NCBI GenBank assembly: GCA_015060015.1
Contig: SUZG01000005.1
Span: 1 to 64,000, forward strand
Direction of reading: 5' to 3'
From: Rikenellaceae bacterium
Lineage (GTDB): Bacteria; Bacteroidota; Bacteroidia; Bacteroidales; Rikenellaceae
Length of the DNA: 64,000 nt
In this document: positions 37,282 to 47,265 of the stretch, one piece after another
Layout: every line of letters starts with the position of its first letter
Position numbering within the stretch: the stretch's first letter is position 1
The notes under the pieces: model-generated
Seen by the model: the letters and a program-made list of their open reading frames with translations, nothing else
The model's database searches: none
What the model was told of the DNA's origin: nothing
Made by a program: the position numbers and the translations under genes

Positions 37282-38829
37282 ATGAAAAAGATATTTATTT
37301 TAGCCAGCCTGTTCGGTCTTGGAGTGATGCTCTCTTCTTGTGAGTTGGACAAGTTCCCCGAGACGGGCTACAACGAGGGTAATGTCGAGACTCCAGAGGG
37401 CGAAGAGAGTACAGAGAACGAAAACGCCATTACCAAGAAAGAGGACCTCGCCGGTTTGCGTACCGCTATGTACGACTACCTGCGTGACGGATTCCAGGAT
37501 GCTAACTACAAGCATTTGACAGCTAACGCTTGCCGTGCTGATGACGCTTACGGTGCAGGTGACAGTGGTAAGCCGACAGAGATTGAGGCCAACACATTTA
37601 CATCTGACAATGAGTTCCCCAGCACATTCTGGACTGGCTTCATGAGTGGCGTAAGCAGTGCGAACGCTGTAATATGCAACCTTGACGCCGTATTGGCAAA
37701 TGACCCCGGTCTTACACAGGCCGAGTATAATCAGTGGATGGCAGAGGCGTTGTGCGTGCGTGCTTATATGTGGTTGCTTATGACACAGTATTTCGGTGAT
37801 ATCCCTATGCTGACAGCTATTCCACCCGCAATCAATGCCGACAATGTTGAGGAGGTATATCCTCTCTATTTCCCACAGCGTGTTGATGCAGAGACCTTGA
37901 AGGTACAGTTGGAGAAAGACCTGGCTTTCGCGTGCGAGTATGCACCCGATCCAATGAGTGTTGAGAGAGATTTTGCAAGCAAGGGCTTTGCCCAGTATCT
38001 CGTTGCAAGAATGTACTCTTTGAAGCAGTACCGCGACTGGAACAAGGTTAAGGCTGCTTGTGAGGCTATCGAGGGTATGGGTTATGACCTTGCAGACAAC
38101 TATGCAGATTTGTGGGCTTTCGATTTGGATGCACAGACAGCCGAGCATAACAACACAGAGTCTATCTTCGAGGCTGGTAAGGATAACACAGCCAACGGTA
38201 ACTGGTTCTTTATGATGTTCTGGCGTAACCACTTCAAGCCCGAGGATTCATTCAGCTGGATTAAGTGGTGTACTCCTACCCGCAACCTTGCAGAGGCTTA
38301 CGACGCAGAGGGTGATACCGAGCGTAAGAACATCTCAATTCGTTGGGACAAGTGCGACTGGGAGCAGTACTATCCAAAGGACAACTACGCATTTATGGGT
38401 AAGATTCCTACCAACATCACTGTTATCTATCACGCACGTCTGGCTGACGTTCTCCTGCTCCACGCAGAGGCTTTGGCTAATCTGGGTGACGCGAAGGGTG
38501 CCATGGCATTGGTAAATCGCGTGCGTGACCGTGCAAAGATTGCAGCTCTTCCGGAGAATGTTACTCCCGATGAAGCAAAACTTTACGTCTTGAACGAGCG
38601 CCGCTTGGAGCTTGCTTATGAGGGTCACCGCTACTTCGACCTTATGCGTTTCGGTGATGACTACTCTATGCTTAAAGAGGTTCACGATGGCGGTAACATC
38701 AAGGGCTCGGCATACTATGACGAGTGGTTCGCAACTCGCGTTCCTTTGAACGACCAGCGTGTCTTGATGCCTATTCCTACTGCTGTATTGGACGAGAACC
38801 CCAATATCGAGCAGAACCCCGGTTACTAA
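37282..38829 (+). CDS. SusD/RagB-like surface glycan-binding lipoprotein
   Basis: A 515-residue lipoprotein (lipobox LSSC, Cys20) that caps the SusC-like channel and captures glycan at the cell surface. The SusD fold shows in the TPR-like helices (EALCVRAYMWLLMTQYFGDIP) and the C-terminal DVLLLHAEALANLGDAKGAMALVNRVRDRA and LNERRLELAYEGHRYFDLMRF segments. An acidic stretch after the lipid anchor (EGNVETPEGEEST) may act as a surface-export signal. It sits between susC and the GH30 gene. Confidence 0.96.
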   Translation: MKKIFILASLFGLGVMLSSCELDKFPETGYNEGNVETPEGEESTENENAITKKEDLAGLRTAMYDYLRDGFQDANYKHLTANACRADDAYGAGDSGKPTEIEANTFTSDNEFPSTFWTGFMSGVSSANAVICNLDAVLANDPGLTQAEYNQWMAEALCVRAYMWLLMTQYFGDIPMLTAIPPAINADNVEEVYPLYFPQRVDAETLKVQLEKDLAFACEYAPDPMSVERDFASKGFAQYLVARMYSLKQYRDWNKVKAACEAIEGMGYDLADNYADLWAFDLDAQTAEHNNTESIFEAGKDNTANGNWFFMMFWRNHFKPEDSFSWIKWCTPTRNLAEAYDAEGDTERKNISIRWDKCDWEQYYPKDNYAFMGKIPTNITVIYHARLADVLLLHAEALANLGDAKGAMALVNRVRDRAKIAALPENVTPDEAKLYVLNERRLELAYEGHRYFDLMRFGDDYSMLKEVHDGGNIKGSAYYDEWFATRVPLNDQRVLMPIPTAVLDENPNIEQNPGY

Positions 38830-38850
38830 TCCTTTCATTACGATATAAAA

Positions 38851-40377
38851 ATGATGAAGATTAATAAAAACCTGTTTTGGGCCGTAGCACTCCTGCTTGT
38901 TGCAGGATGTGCTTCGTGCTCCAACAAAACAGAGGAGGACGATAATAATGGTGGTGGCACCGAGGTTCCCGTAACTCCGACAGAGAAGGCCGATGTTGAG
39001 GGCTATATCACCTCGCAGAGTCTTGCTTACACCTTCACAAAGCTTACAGCAGACTTTGCATCGGTTACGATGTCTCCTACGAAGATTACGCTTGACCCAT
39101 CGGTGCAGTACCAGGAGATTGACGGCTTTGGTGCAGCCCTGACAGGCTCATCGTGCTACAATCTTATGAAGATGACCGCCGAGGATCGTACCAAGTTCCT
39201 CAAAGCCACATTCGACCCCGTTGAGGGTATGGGCTTCAGCTTTATCCGTATGCACATCGGCGGCTCTGACTTCTCGATGGATGAGTACACCTGCTGCGAC
39301 CGCGAGGGTATCGAGTTTTTCGAGATTCCTGCTATCGAACGCGAGGGTATCTGGCCCGTATTGCGTGAGATTATGCAGATTAATCCCGACTTGAAGATTA
39401 TGGGTTCGCCCTGGTCTTGCCCTCGTTGGATGAAGGTAAATCATAACGATATGAAGTCGGAGTGGAATCGCTGGACAAGTGGTCGTCTGAACCCTAAATA
39501 CTACGCTGACTATGCCGAGTATTTCGTACGCTGGGTACAGGAGATGGAGGCAGAGGGCTTCCCTATCTTCGCTATCACGATGCAGAACGAGCCGTTGAAT
39601 CACGGTAACTCTATGTCGTTGTATATGCCGTGGGAGGATCAGCTGGCATTCATCAAGCACCTCGGCCCCGCATTCGAGAAGGCAGGTATTGATACCAAGA
39701 TTCTGCTCTTTGACCACAACTACAACTACGACAATAAGGCCGGACAGGAACGCTACCCGCTTAAAATATTTGCTGATGCCGAGGCTGCAAAGTATGCCGA
39801 TGGCTCGGCTTGGCACAGCTACGGCGGACACGTTTCGGAGCTGGACTACATCAACGAGATGGCCCCCGGTAAGTCAATCTACTTCACCGAGGCTTCAATC
39901 GGAACGTGGATCTCTGACGGAACATGGGATGGCGTGTTGAAGGCTTGTATCCTTAACGATTTTGAGCATAACTTCCTCGGCGTGCTGTCACGCAATGGCA
40001 GCGGCGTCATTATGTGGAACCTGATGCTCGATAACGACCGCAAGCCCTACCGCCCCGGTGGTTGTTCTACTTGCTTTGGAGCTGTTGAGATTAACAACAG
40101 CAACTACAAGTCGCTGCGTTACAGCTCACACTACTACGATATCGCCCACTGCTCAAAGGTTGTTAAGCCCGGAGCAAAGCGTATCAAGAGTTCTGGCTAC
40201 ACAGCCAACGGCTTGACTTACGAGGCGTTCCAGAATCCCGATGGCTCATTCGCTGTATTGGCTCTTAACCGCAGCAGCGAGGATATTCAGGTATCATTCC
40301 AGGGTCCTAACAAGGGCTTTCGTTTCACTATTCCCGCTACGGCAATTACGTCATTGCGTTGGAGTGAGAGTGAATAA
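38851..40377 (+). CDS. Glycoside hydrolase family 30, probable endo-beta-1,6-glucanase
   Basis: A 508-residue lipoprotein (Cys at VAGCASC) with a (beta/alpha)8 barrel and C-terminal beta-sandwich. YQEIDGFGAALTGSSCYNL opens the fold, the acid/base is Glu247 in TMQNEPLN, and the nucleophile is Glu347 in YFTEASIG. Glucosylceramidase-like GH30 enzymes from Bacteroidetes include subfamily 3, which cuts beta-1,6-glucan. The combination with SusC/D, a SusE/F-like binder and a GH3 enzyme mirrors the described beta-1,6-glucan locus of Bacteroides, so that substrate is likely but not proven. The gap to susD is 21 bp. Confidence 0.9.
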   Translation: MMKINKNLFWAVALLLVAGCASCSNKTEEDDNNGGGTEVPVTPTEKADVEGYITSQSLAYTFTKLTADFASVTMSPTKITLDPSVQYQEIDGFGAALTGSSCYNLMKMTAEDRTKFLKATFDPVEGMGFSFIRMHIGGSDFSMDEYTCCDREGIEFFEIPAIEREGIWPVLREIMQINPDLKIMGSPWSCPRWMKVNHNDMKSEWNRWTSGRLNPKYYADYAEYFVRWVQEMEAEGFPIFAITMQNEPLNHGNSMSLYMPWEDQLAFIKHLGPAFEKAGIDTKILLFDHNYNYDNKAGQERYPLKIFADAEAAKYADGSAWHSYGGHVSELDYINEMAPGKSIYFTEASIGTWISDGTWDGVLKACILNDFEHNFLGVLSRNGSGVIMWNLMLDNDRKPYRPGGCSTCFGAVEINNSNYKSLRYSSHYYDIAHCSKVVKPGAKRIKSSGYTANGLTYEAFQNPDGSFAVLALNRSSEDIQVSFQGPNKGFRFTIPATAITSLRWSESE

Positions 40378-40407
40378 TAATATTTAACATTAAAAACATA
40401 AGTTATT

Positions 40408-43122
40408 ATGAAAATTTTGAAATACATCGCACTCCCACTTTTGGCCATTGCAACAATGGTGGGATGTCAGAAAGAGCCCGAGTTGCAAATCACCGACAAG
40501 GGTCCTCAAATGACCGTTGAGGCAGTAAGTGCAGAGGCTTATTTCGGCTCAAATATCTCGTTTGAGGTTACTATGAACGACGTTCTTCCCCTCTCAACAT
40601 TGAAGGCACAGCTCTTCTTCGATGACGAGATGGTTGGCGAGACTGTAATCCGTACAAAGACCAACGGTACATATAGCGGTACTGTGCTTGTTCCCTTTGC
40701 TGCCAATATTCCTGACGGCACTGCAAAGCTCGCTTTGGTAGGTCAGAACATCCAGTTCGGCTTGACTACAATCGAGAAGCAGGTTGAGGTTTATCGTCCA
40801 CAGCCAGAGAAAATCTACTTGGTAATGGGTGAGGAGAAGTTGGAGATGGCTCGTCAGGAGGGTTACCTCTACTCTGTAACAGCCGACTTCCCACAGAAGC
40901 CAAAGGGTTACTTCTGCACAGATGCACTCGATGAGGATGGCACTATTGCTACTTTCGGTTGGCAGGGAGGTGCTGTTGCCTGGGAGTCAACAACCGATAT
41001 CCCATTCAGCAACGCTATTGCCGGTGAGTATGCTATCACATTTGATATGCTCACATTCGAGGCCTCTCCGTTCCTCAAACTTATGTTCGGTGGCAAGGAG
41101 TTGGGCTTGGCTGACGGTTCTGACTCACAGTACGCAGCTGTTATGTCTCTCGTGAAGGGTAACACCTATGCTTTCGAGGGTCTTGATATCAGCTCTTGGA
41201 CTGTTGATACCGACTGGTTCACGCGCAACGAGGATGGCTCATTGGTAGCTAATGTAATCGACGGCATCTACAAAGTCATTGTTGATACTAACGCCGAGTA
41301 TATTACAGCTATGACTTGCGACTCAAACGGTGTTGCTGCTATGTTCGACACTGCTACCGGTAAGGGTGCTTTGTACCTCGTAGGTGAGGGCTTGGGTAAG
41401 CCTAATTTGGCAGGTGCTCCGGGATGGGTTCCCGAGAAGGGTCTGTGCTTGGCTCCCGTAGATGTAAACACACACCAGATTACTGCTACCGCAGGTCTGA
41501 ATATGAAGGCTGACGGCATCAACTTCAAGTTCTTCGGTCAGAACAATGGCTGGGGTCCTGTTGAGTTGAAGGGTGATGTACTCTCTTGCACAAGCGACAT
41601 TATCTTGGTTGGTACAGGTGCTGACGGTAACGGCGTTGACTCTGGTAACGTACAGCTCCAGGAGGGTAAGACATTCGAGCCCGGTGGTATCTATAGGTTC
41701 ACATTGGTTTGGAATGGTGGCACTGGTACATTCTCTGTTGAAAAGATCGGTCAGACAGAGCTTCCAAAGGAGGATTTGGCTATCAACGGCCAGACTCTGG
41801 AGCAGATTGACGCTGCAAACTATGCCGGTGTATTCGCCTTGAATCAGGGTGATGTATTGGTTCCCACAGGCTTCGGCGATTTGTCTGCTTGGTGGGCTGA
41901 CACCAACTATGTGGATACAACAGCCACTGGTTTGAAGTTCAAGCCAGTAAGCGGCAACTACAAGATTTCGGTTAATACCGACACCAAGACCGTTATGTTC
42001 AAGCGTGTAAATGCTGACGGCACTGACGCTACATTGGCTGACGATGGCACTGGTGCCATCTGGTTGATGGGTTGGGGTGCAGGTGTTCCTTCACTTGACG
42101 GTCAGTTCGGCTGGAATCCTGGTGCTGCATACTGTATGCCCGAGGTTGCTCCCGGTATCTATGAGTTTATCGGTTATGCAGGTCCCGAGAAGGGTTCTGT
42201 AATCGGTCAGTACTTCCGCTACGACTATATCTCAATGAAGTACTTCCACCAGAACGGCTGGGGCGGCGAGATGAAATTGAGTGGTGACGAAAAGAACACA
42301 ACCCTGAACTCTCTTCTCCTTAAGGATGCTGGCAACCTCGAATTGGCGGACGGCGTTCAGTTGGAGAATGGCACAGAGAAGGCCTATATCCTCCGCATCG
42401 ATGCTAGGGCAGGTAAGAATAACGTAGTTCTCACATTTGAGGAGTATGTTAAGGAGGGTATGGCAATCAATGGCAAGGCTTTGGAGCAGGTTGATGCATC
42501 TAACTACGAAGGCATCTATGAGTTCAAGCAGGGCGAGATGCTTATCCCCGCAGGCTTCGGCAACCTCGCTTCTTGGTGGGTTGATACCAACTATGTTAAT
42601 GCCACAGTAGCCGGCTTGCAGTTCTTGCCCGTTGATGGTACTTACAAGGTTATGGTCAATATCGACAACAGCACCGTTAAGTTCAAGCGTGTAAATGCTG
42701 ACGGCACTGACGCTACATTTGCTGACGACGGTACAGGTGCTCTCTGGTTGATGGCTTGGGGTGTAGGTGCTCCTTCACAGGACTTCCAGTTCGGCTTTGA
42801 CCCCGGCAAGGCATATTGCATGCCCGAGATTGAGAAGGGCGTCTATAAGATAAGAGGTTATGCCGGCCCCGAGAAGGGATCTTCTTATGGCGACTACTTC
42901 CGTACAGACTATATCTCAATGAAGTACTTCCACCAGAACGGCTGGGGTGGTGAGATGACGGCAGAGAATACTACTCTGGACTCTTCACTTCTTAAAGTCG
43001 CTGGCAACCTCGAGTTGGCGGACGGCGTTCAGTTGGAGGACGGAGAGATGTATGTTCTTACTATTGACGCTTCGGCTGGTAAGGGCAACGTTGTTGTAAA
43101 ATTTGAGAAAGTTAAGAAGTAA
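40408..43122 (+). CDS. SusE/SusF-like outer membrane glycan-binding lipoprotein with internal repeats
   Basis: A 904-residue lipoprotein (lipobox MVGC, Cys20). The N-terminal part has an immunoglobulin-like SusE domain, followed by SusF/E-type binding modules. The last two (about residues 450-675 and 678-904) are near copies of each other with a 684-bp period: KRVNADGTDAT, MKYFHQNGWGGEM and LELADGVQLE occur in both. Trp-rich loops (ASWWVDTNYV) fit sugar stacking. It would hold glycan on the cell surface beside the SusC/D complex. It follows the GH30 gene by 30 bp. Confidence 0.85.
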   Translation: MKILKYIALPLLAIATMVGCQKEPELQITDKGPQMTVEAVSAEAYFGSNISFEVTMNDVLPLSTLKAQLFFDDEMVGETVIRTKTNGTYSGTVLVPFAANIPDGTAKLALVGQNIQFGLTTIEKQVEVYRPQPEKIYLVMGEEKLEMARQEGYLYSVTADFPQKPKGYFCTDALDEDGTIATFGWQGGAVAWESTTDIPFSNAIAGEYAITFDMLTFEASPFLKLMFGGKELGLADGSDSQYAAVMSLVKGNTYAFEGLDISSWTVDTDWFTRNEDGSLVANVIDGIYKVIVDTNAEYITAMTCDSNGVAAMFDTATGKGALYLVGEGLGKPNLAGAPGWVPEKGLCLAPVDVNTHQITATAGLNMKADGINFKFFGQNNGWGPVELKGDVLSCTSDIILVGTGADGNGVDSGNVQLQEGKTFEPGGIYRFTLVWNGGTGTFSVEKIGQTELPKEDLAINGQTLEQIDAANYAGVFALNQGDVLVPTGFGDLSAWWADTNYVDTTATGLKFKPVSGNYKISVNTDTKTVMFKRVNADGTDATLADDGTGAIWLMGWGAGVPSLDGQFGWNPGAAYCMPEVAPGIYEFIGYAGPEKGSVIGQYFRYDYISMKYFHQNGWGGEMKLSGDEKNTTLNSLLLKDAGNLELADGVQLENGTEKAYILRIDARAGKNNVVLTFEEYVKEGMAINGKALEQVDASNYEGIYEFKQGEMLIPAGFGNLASWWVDTNYVNATVAGLQFLPVDGTYKVMVNIDNSTVKFKRVNADGTDATFADDGTGALWLMAWGVGAPSQDFQFGFDPGKAYCMPEIEKGVYKIRGYAGPEKGSSYGDYFRTDYISMKYFHQNGWGGEMTAENTTLDSSLLKVAGNLELADGVQLEDGEMYVLTIDASAGKGNVVVKFEKVKK

Positions 43123-43150
43123 ACATACTTATTGATTAAAGATTTATGTC

Positions 43151-43184
43151 TATCTTTGTGGGGCGTGCTTTTATGACACGCCCC
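43151..43184 (+). promoter_or_regulatory. Promoter and 5' hairpin for the GH3 gene
   Basis: TATCTTTG (43151-43158) is an exact -7 box. Immediately after it comes a perfect 8-bp hairpin, GGGGCGTG (43160-43167) with CACGCCCC (43177-43184), that would form the very 5' end of the mRNA or end the upstream transcript. No T-run follows. Confidence 0.65.
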
Positions 43185-43216
43185 GCATCGTATAGAAAAA
43201 CATTAAACTTTGAACT

Positions 43217-45436
43217 ATGAAACTTGGAAGATTTTTACTTGCATCAACACTCTTCTTTATCGGATGCTCTTCAACACCCCGTCAGGCAGACCTTCCCGTC
43301 TATCTGAACGAGAATGAGCCCATTGAGGAGAGAATAGAAGATGCTTTGCAGCGAATGACCCTGCGAGAGAAGATTGATGTTATTCACGCACAGTCGAAAT
43401 TCTCATCGGCAGGTGTTGAACGTCTGGGTATCCCCGAAGTATGGTGTACCGACGGCCCGCACGGCATTCGTCCCGAGGTGATGTGGGACGAGTGGGATCA
43501 GGCTAAATGGACTAACGACTCTTGTACTGCATTCCCTGCACTCACTTGTCTGGCAGCAACGTGGAATCCCGAAATGTCGGCCAAATATGGTATGGCTATC
43601 GGCGAGGAGGCTCGCTACCGCGAGAAGGATGTGTTGCTCGGACCGGGTGTGAATATCTATCGTACACCGATGAACGGCCGAAACTTTGAGTATATGGGCG
43701 AGGACCCGTTGCTCGCTTCGAAGATGGTTGTACCTTACATTCAGAATGTACAGAAGAACGGCGTTGCAGCCTGTGTCAAGCACTTTGCCCTGAACAATCA
43801 AGAGATTGAACGTCACGGCGTGAATGTGGTGGTTGATGACCGTGCTTTGTACGAGATCTACCTGCCCGCATTCAAGGCGGCTGTGCAGGAGGGTGGCGCC
43901 TGGGCTATCATGCCGGCATATAACCGCTATAAGGAGCAGCACTGCTGCCACAACCAGTATCTGTTGAACGACATCCTCAAAGGCGAGTGGGGCTTTGATG
44001 GCGTTACCATCTCTGACTGGGGTGGCGTACACGACACCAAGCAGGCGGCTCTGCACGGTCTGGATATGGAGTTCGGCTCTTGGACCAATGGTCTGAACTG
44101 GGGTGCAAGCAATGCCTACGATATGTATCATATGGCTCTGCCCTATATGCGTATGATTGAGAGTGGCGAGCTTACGACAAAGGAGCTGGACGACAAGGTG
44201 CGTCGCGTATTGCGTCTTATCTTCCGTACAGCGATGAATACCCGCAAGCCTTTCGGCTCGATGAATACCGAGGCTCACTTGCAGGCGGCTCGTGATATTG
44301 CCGGCGAGGGCGTTGTCCTGCTGAAAAATGACGGCGATGTATTGCCCGTAAACCTTGACAATTGCAAGAATATATTGGTTGTCGGCGAGAATGCTATCAA
44401 GATGATGACGGTCGGCGGTGGCTCTTCTTCACTCAAAGTGATGAAGGAGTACACTCCGTTGGAGGGTATCATCAACTATGTGGGCGACAAGGCGAATGTC
44501 ATCTACCAGCGTGGCTATGTGGGTGACGTGACAGGCGAGTACAATGGCGTTAAGTCGGGTCAGGATTTGAGTGAGAGCCGTTCTGCCGAGCAGCTCATCG
44601 CTGACGCTGTGGCTGCTGCCGAGAAGGCCGATGTTGTTCTCTTCTTCGGTGGTCTGAACAAGAAGGAGGGTCAGGACTGCGAGGGCGTTGACCGTTCGGA
44701 GTATGCTCTGCCTTATGGCCAGAACGAGGTTATCGAGGCGTTGGCTGCGGCTAACAAGAATCTCGTCGTTGTGAATATCTCTGGTAATGCAGTGGCTATG
44801 CCCTGGGTTGAGAAGGTGCCCTCTATTATGCAGGGTTGGTTCCTCGGCTCGGAGTCAGGAAATGCTCTTGCACAGGTTATCTTTGGCGAGGTAAATCCGT
44901 CAGGACACCTCCCATTCACATTCCCTGTCAAGCTGGAAGATAACTCAGCTCACTCTGTTGGCGAGTGGCCGGGTGCACGCGACGTACACTACACCGAGAG
45001 CATCTTCGTAGGTTATCGCTGGGCAGACAAGGAGCAGTTGAAGGCTTTGTTCCCCTTCGGTCACGGTTTGAGCTATACCACATTTGAGATTGGCGAGCCT
45101 ACAATGTCGAAGACTGCATTGAAGGCCGGCGGTAAGATTACCATCAAGTGCGAGGTTCGTAACACAGGTAAGCGTGAGGGTGCCGAGGTCGTGCAGCTCT
45201 ACATTGGCGACAAGGAGTCATCATTGCCTCGTCCCGTCAAGGAGCTCAAAGGCTTCCAGAAGTTGCATCTGGCGGCTGGCGAGAGTGGCGTTGCCGAGTT
45301 CACCATCACCGAGGATGAGTTGAAGTTCTTTGACGACAAGAAGCACGAGTGGGTTGCCGAGGCAGGTGAGTTCACTGCCTACATCGCAACCTCTGCCGAG
45401 GATGTTCTCTACACGCTGAATTTCACTCTTAAATAG
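43217..45436 (+). CDS. Glycoside hydrolase family 3 beta-glucosidase
   Basis: A 739-residue lipoprotein-type GH3 enzyme (lipobox FIGC, Cys17). The order is a TIM barrel, an alpha/beta sandwich and a C-terminal fibronectin III-like domain. WCTDGPHG and CVKHFALNNQEIERHG line the active site; the nucleophile is Asp267 in TISDWGGVHD, and the acid/base lies in the second domain near VFFGGLNKKEGQDCEG. It would release glucose from short beta-glucans in the periplasm. It closes the locus but has its own promoter-like box and a terminator after it. Confidence 0.95.
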   Translation: MKLGRFLLASTLFFIGCSSTPRQADLPVYLNENEPIEERIEDALQRMTLREKIDVIHAQSKFSSAGVERLGIPEVWCTDGPHGIRPEVMWDEWDQAKWTNDSCTAFPALTCLAATWNPEMSAKYGMAIGEEARYREKDVLLGPGVNIYRTPMNGRNFEYMGEDPLLASKMVVPYIQNVQKNGVAACVKHFALNNQEIERHGVNVVVDDRALYEIYLPAFKAAVQEGGAWAIMPAYNRYKEQHCCHNQYLLNDILKGEWGFDGVTISDWGGVHDTKQAALHGLDMEFGSWTNGLNWGASNAYDMYHMALPYMRMIESGELTTKELDDKVRRVLRLIFRTAMNTRKPFGSMNTEAHLQAARDIAGEGVVLLKNDGDVLPVNLDNCKNILVVGENAIKMMTVGGGSSSLKVMKEYTPLEGIINYVGDKANVIYQRGYVGDVTGEYNGVKSGQDLSESRSAEQLIADAVAAAEKADVVLFFGGLNKKEGQDCEGVDRSEYALPYGQNEVIEALAAANKNLVVVNISGNAVAMPWVEKVPSIMQGWFLGSESGNALAQVIFGEVNPSGHLPFTFPVKLEDNSAHSVGEWPGARDVHYTESIFVGYRWADKEQLKALFPFGHGLSYTTFEIGEPTMSKTALKAGGKITIKCEVRNTGKREGAEVVQLYIGDKESSLPRPVKELKGFQKLHLAAGESGVAEFTITEDELKFFDDKKHEWVAEAGEFTAYIATSAEDVLYTLNFTLK

Positions 45437-45454
45437 TCCTATTCAGACTCATAG

Positions 45455-45491
45455 AAGGCAGGCTCTTCCATCGCGAAGCAGCCTGCTTTTT
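45455..45491 (+). terminator. Terminator of the beta-glucan locus
   Basis: GCAGGCT (45458-45464) pairs with AGCCTGC (45480-45486), extended by AAG/CTT and followed by a T-run, 20 nt after the GH3 stop. Confidence 0.85.
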
Positions 45492-45566
45492 CATATCGAA
45501 GAAGTCACATTCCTGACCCTTTTGGCCAAAAAGCCATAGCGATTTACACTCCAAATAGTTATATAG

Positions 45567-45597
45567 TTTCTGCATATCAACTTTTTTTGTATTTTTG
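45567..45597 (+). promoter_or_regulatory. Promoter of pgi
   Basis: TATTTTTG (45590-45597) is an exact -7 box, with TTTC (45567-45570) 19 nt upstream. The leader of about 105 nt includes short inverted repeats (GCGTCT/AGACGC and CTAAAAT/ATTTTAG). Confidence 0.65.
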
Positions 45598-45708
45598 TGG
45601 CGTCTAAAATCGGGTCGCACGAAATAGACGACAAAAAACGAGAGGTTAGACAACCAATAGACGCGAATTTTAGTATAACGATTGTATAAATTAAAAAAAT
45701 TAGTTCAA

Positions 45709-47040
45709 ATGAGTTTGATGAAATTGGAAACAGCCAAGTCGGGCGTTGTAATCAACGATGCGATGAAGGCAAAGGCACAGGAGGCTAACGCCCTGCTCCA
45801 CTCTGGCAAGGGTGCAGGTAACGATTTTCTGGGTTGGGTAAATTTGCCCTCGTCGATTGACGCAGAGCAGATTGCCACAATCGAGGCACAGGCTGCGAAG
45901 TTGCGTGCAAAGGCAGATGTTGTAATCTGCATCGGTATCGGTGGCTCTTACCTCGGTGCAAAGGCTGTTATTGAGGCTATGAGCAACTCTTTCGAGTCTT
46001 TGAAGAAGCAGCACGACAACCCCACAGTGGTATTTGCCGGTCAGAACATCTCGGAGGAGTATACATACGAGCTTTTGGAGGCTACAAAGGAGTACTCTGT
46101 TGCTGCTATCGTAATCTCAAAGTCTGGTACAACTACCGAGCCCGCCATCGCTTTCCGCCTTATCAAGGCCGAGTTGGAGAAGCGTTACGGCAAGGCCGAG
46201 GCTGCCGAGCGTATCGTAGCTATCACTGACGCTGCTCGCGGTGCTTTGAAGACTCTCGCAACAAACGAGGGCTACCCCACTTTCGTAATTCCCGACAATG
46301 TAGGTGGTCGTTTCTCTGTTCTCACTCCCGTAGGTCTGCTGCCATTGGCTGTTGCAGGCCTCGACATCAAGGCTCTGGTTGCAGGAGCACAGGCTATGGA
46401 GGCTGCTACGGCTGAGGGCGTTGCCATTGAGGATAACCTTGCAGCACAGTACGCCATTGTTCGTAACGAGCTCTACAAGGCTGGCAAGAAGGTTGAGATT
46501 TTGGCCTCTTATGAGCCGAAGTTGCAGTACATCGCCGAGTGGTGGAAGCAGCTCTATGGCGAGTCAGAGGGTAAGGACGGCTTGGGTATCTTCCCCGCGA
46601 GTGTAACTCTCACCGCCGACCTTCACTCTATGGGTCAGTATATTCAGGAGGGCGAACGTACATTGTTCGAGACCGTTATCTCGGTTGCCGAGGCAAAGCA
46701 TACGGTAAAGGTAGAGGCCGATGGTGATAACCTCGACGGCTTGAACTTCCTCGCAGGCAAGCGTATCTCGGAGATTAACAAGATGGCAGAGCTGGGCGTT
46801 CAGCTGGCACACCTTGACGGTGGTGTTCCACAGTTGCGTATTGAGATTCCCGCTATCAACGAGACCTCAATCGGTGCTCTCATCTACTTCTTTGAGAAGG
46901 CGTGCGGCATCAGCGGTTATATGTTGGGTGTAAATCCTTTCAACCAGCCGGGTGTGGAGGCTTACAAGAAGAATATGTTTGCTCTGCTCGACAAACCGGG
47001 CTACGAGGAGGAGTCAAAGGCTATCAAGGCTCGCTTGTAA
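45709..47040 (+). CDS. pgi: Glucose-6-phosphate isomerase
   Basis: A 443-residue cytoplasmic enzyme interconverting glucose-6-phosphate and fructose-6-phosphate. Conserved parts are [24 protein letters not shown] (phosphate binding), [18 protein letters not shown] and [17 protein letters not shown] start at the ATG at 45709 (MSLMKLE), since the in-frame TTG at 45682 would add nine residues not seen in the family. Strongly biased codons suggest high expression. It links glucose released by the beta-glucan and glycogen enzymes to glycolysis. Confidence 0.96.
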   Translation: MSLMKLETAKSGVVINDAMKAKAQEANALLHSGKGAGNDFLGWVNLPSSIDAEQIATIEAQAAKLRAKADVVICIGIGGSYLGAKAVIEAMSNSFESLKKQHDNPTVVFAGQNISEEYTYELLEATKEYSVAAIVISKSGTTTEPAIAFRLIKAELEKRYGKAEAAERIVAITDAARGALKTLATNEGYPTFVIPDNVGGRFSVLTPVGLLPLAVAGLDIKALVAGAQAMEAATAEGVAIEDNLAAQYAIVRNELYKAGKKVEILASYEPKLQYIAEWWKQLYGESEGKDGLGIFPASVTLTADLHSMGQYIQEGERTLFETVISVAEAKHTVKVEADGDNLDGLNFLAGKRISEINKMAELGVQLAHLDGGVPQLRIEIPAINETSIGALIYFFEKACGISGYMLGVNPFNQPGVEAYKKNMFALLDKPGYEEESKAIKARL

Positions 47041-47060
47041 GAGTTTTTCATAATACGACA

Positions 47061-47105
47061 AAGGAGGGGGGGTCCAACAAGTTTGTGACACCCCCTCCTC
47101 TTTTG
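47061..47105 (+). terminator. Terminator of pgi
   Basis: AGGAGGGGG pairs with CCCCCTCCT around a 20-nt loop that pairs further (GTCC region with GTGAC). A short T-run follows. Confidence 0.75.
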
Positions 47106-47229
47106 GAAACTCGTATAACAAGAGCTATTTTGAAGCTGCTCGCAGACCGAAAAAGCGCAGTTTACTTGGCGTAAATGAGCATTTTTCGGGCAAGGCAGAT
47201 GCCGAAAGAGCCTTGTTAGACGGGTTCTC

Positions 47230-47261
47230 TTTGCATATCTACTCTTTATTCATTAACTTTG
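47230..47261 (+). promoter_or_regulatory. Promoter of uvrB with almost no leader
   Basis: TTTG (47230-47233), a 20-nt gap and TAACTTTG (47254-47261) match the consensus perfectly. The -7 box ends only 4 nt before the uvrB ATG, so the mRNA would start at or just after that codon. Confidence 0.75.
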
Positions 47262-47265
47262 CGAT

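Noticed and set aside
45682..45708. TTG start for pgi
   Set aside because: It would add nine residues absent from the family; the ATG at 45709 in an AT-rich leader is the better start.
47061..47105. G7 run after pgi as a second phase-variable tract
   Set aside because: It lies in the stem of a terminator outside any coding region, so slippage would not switch a gene.
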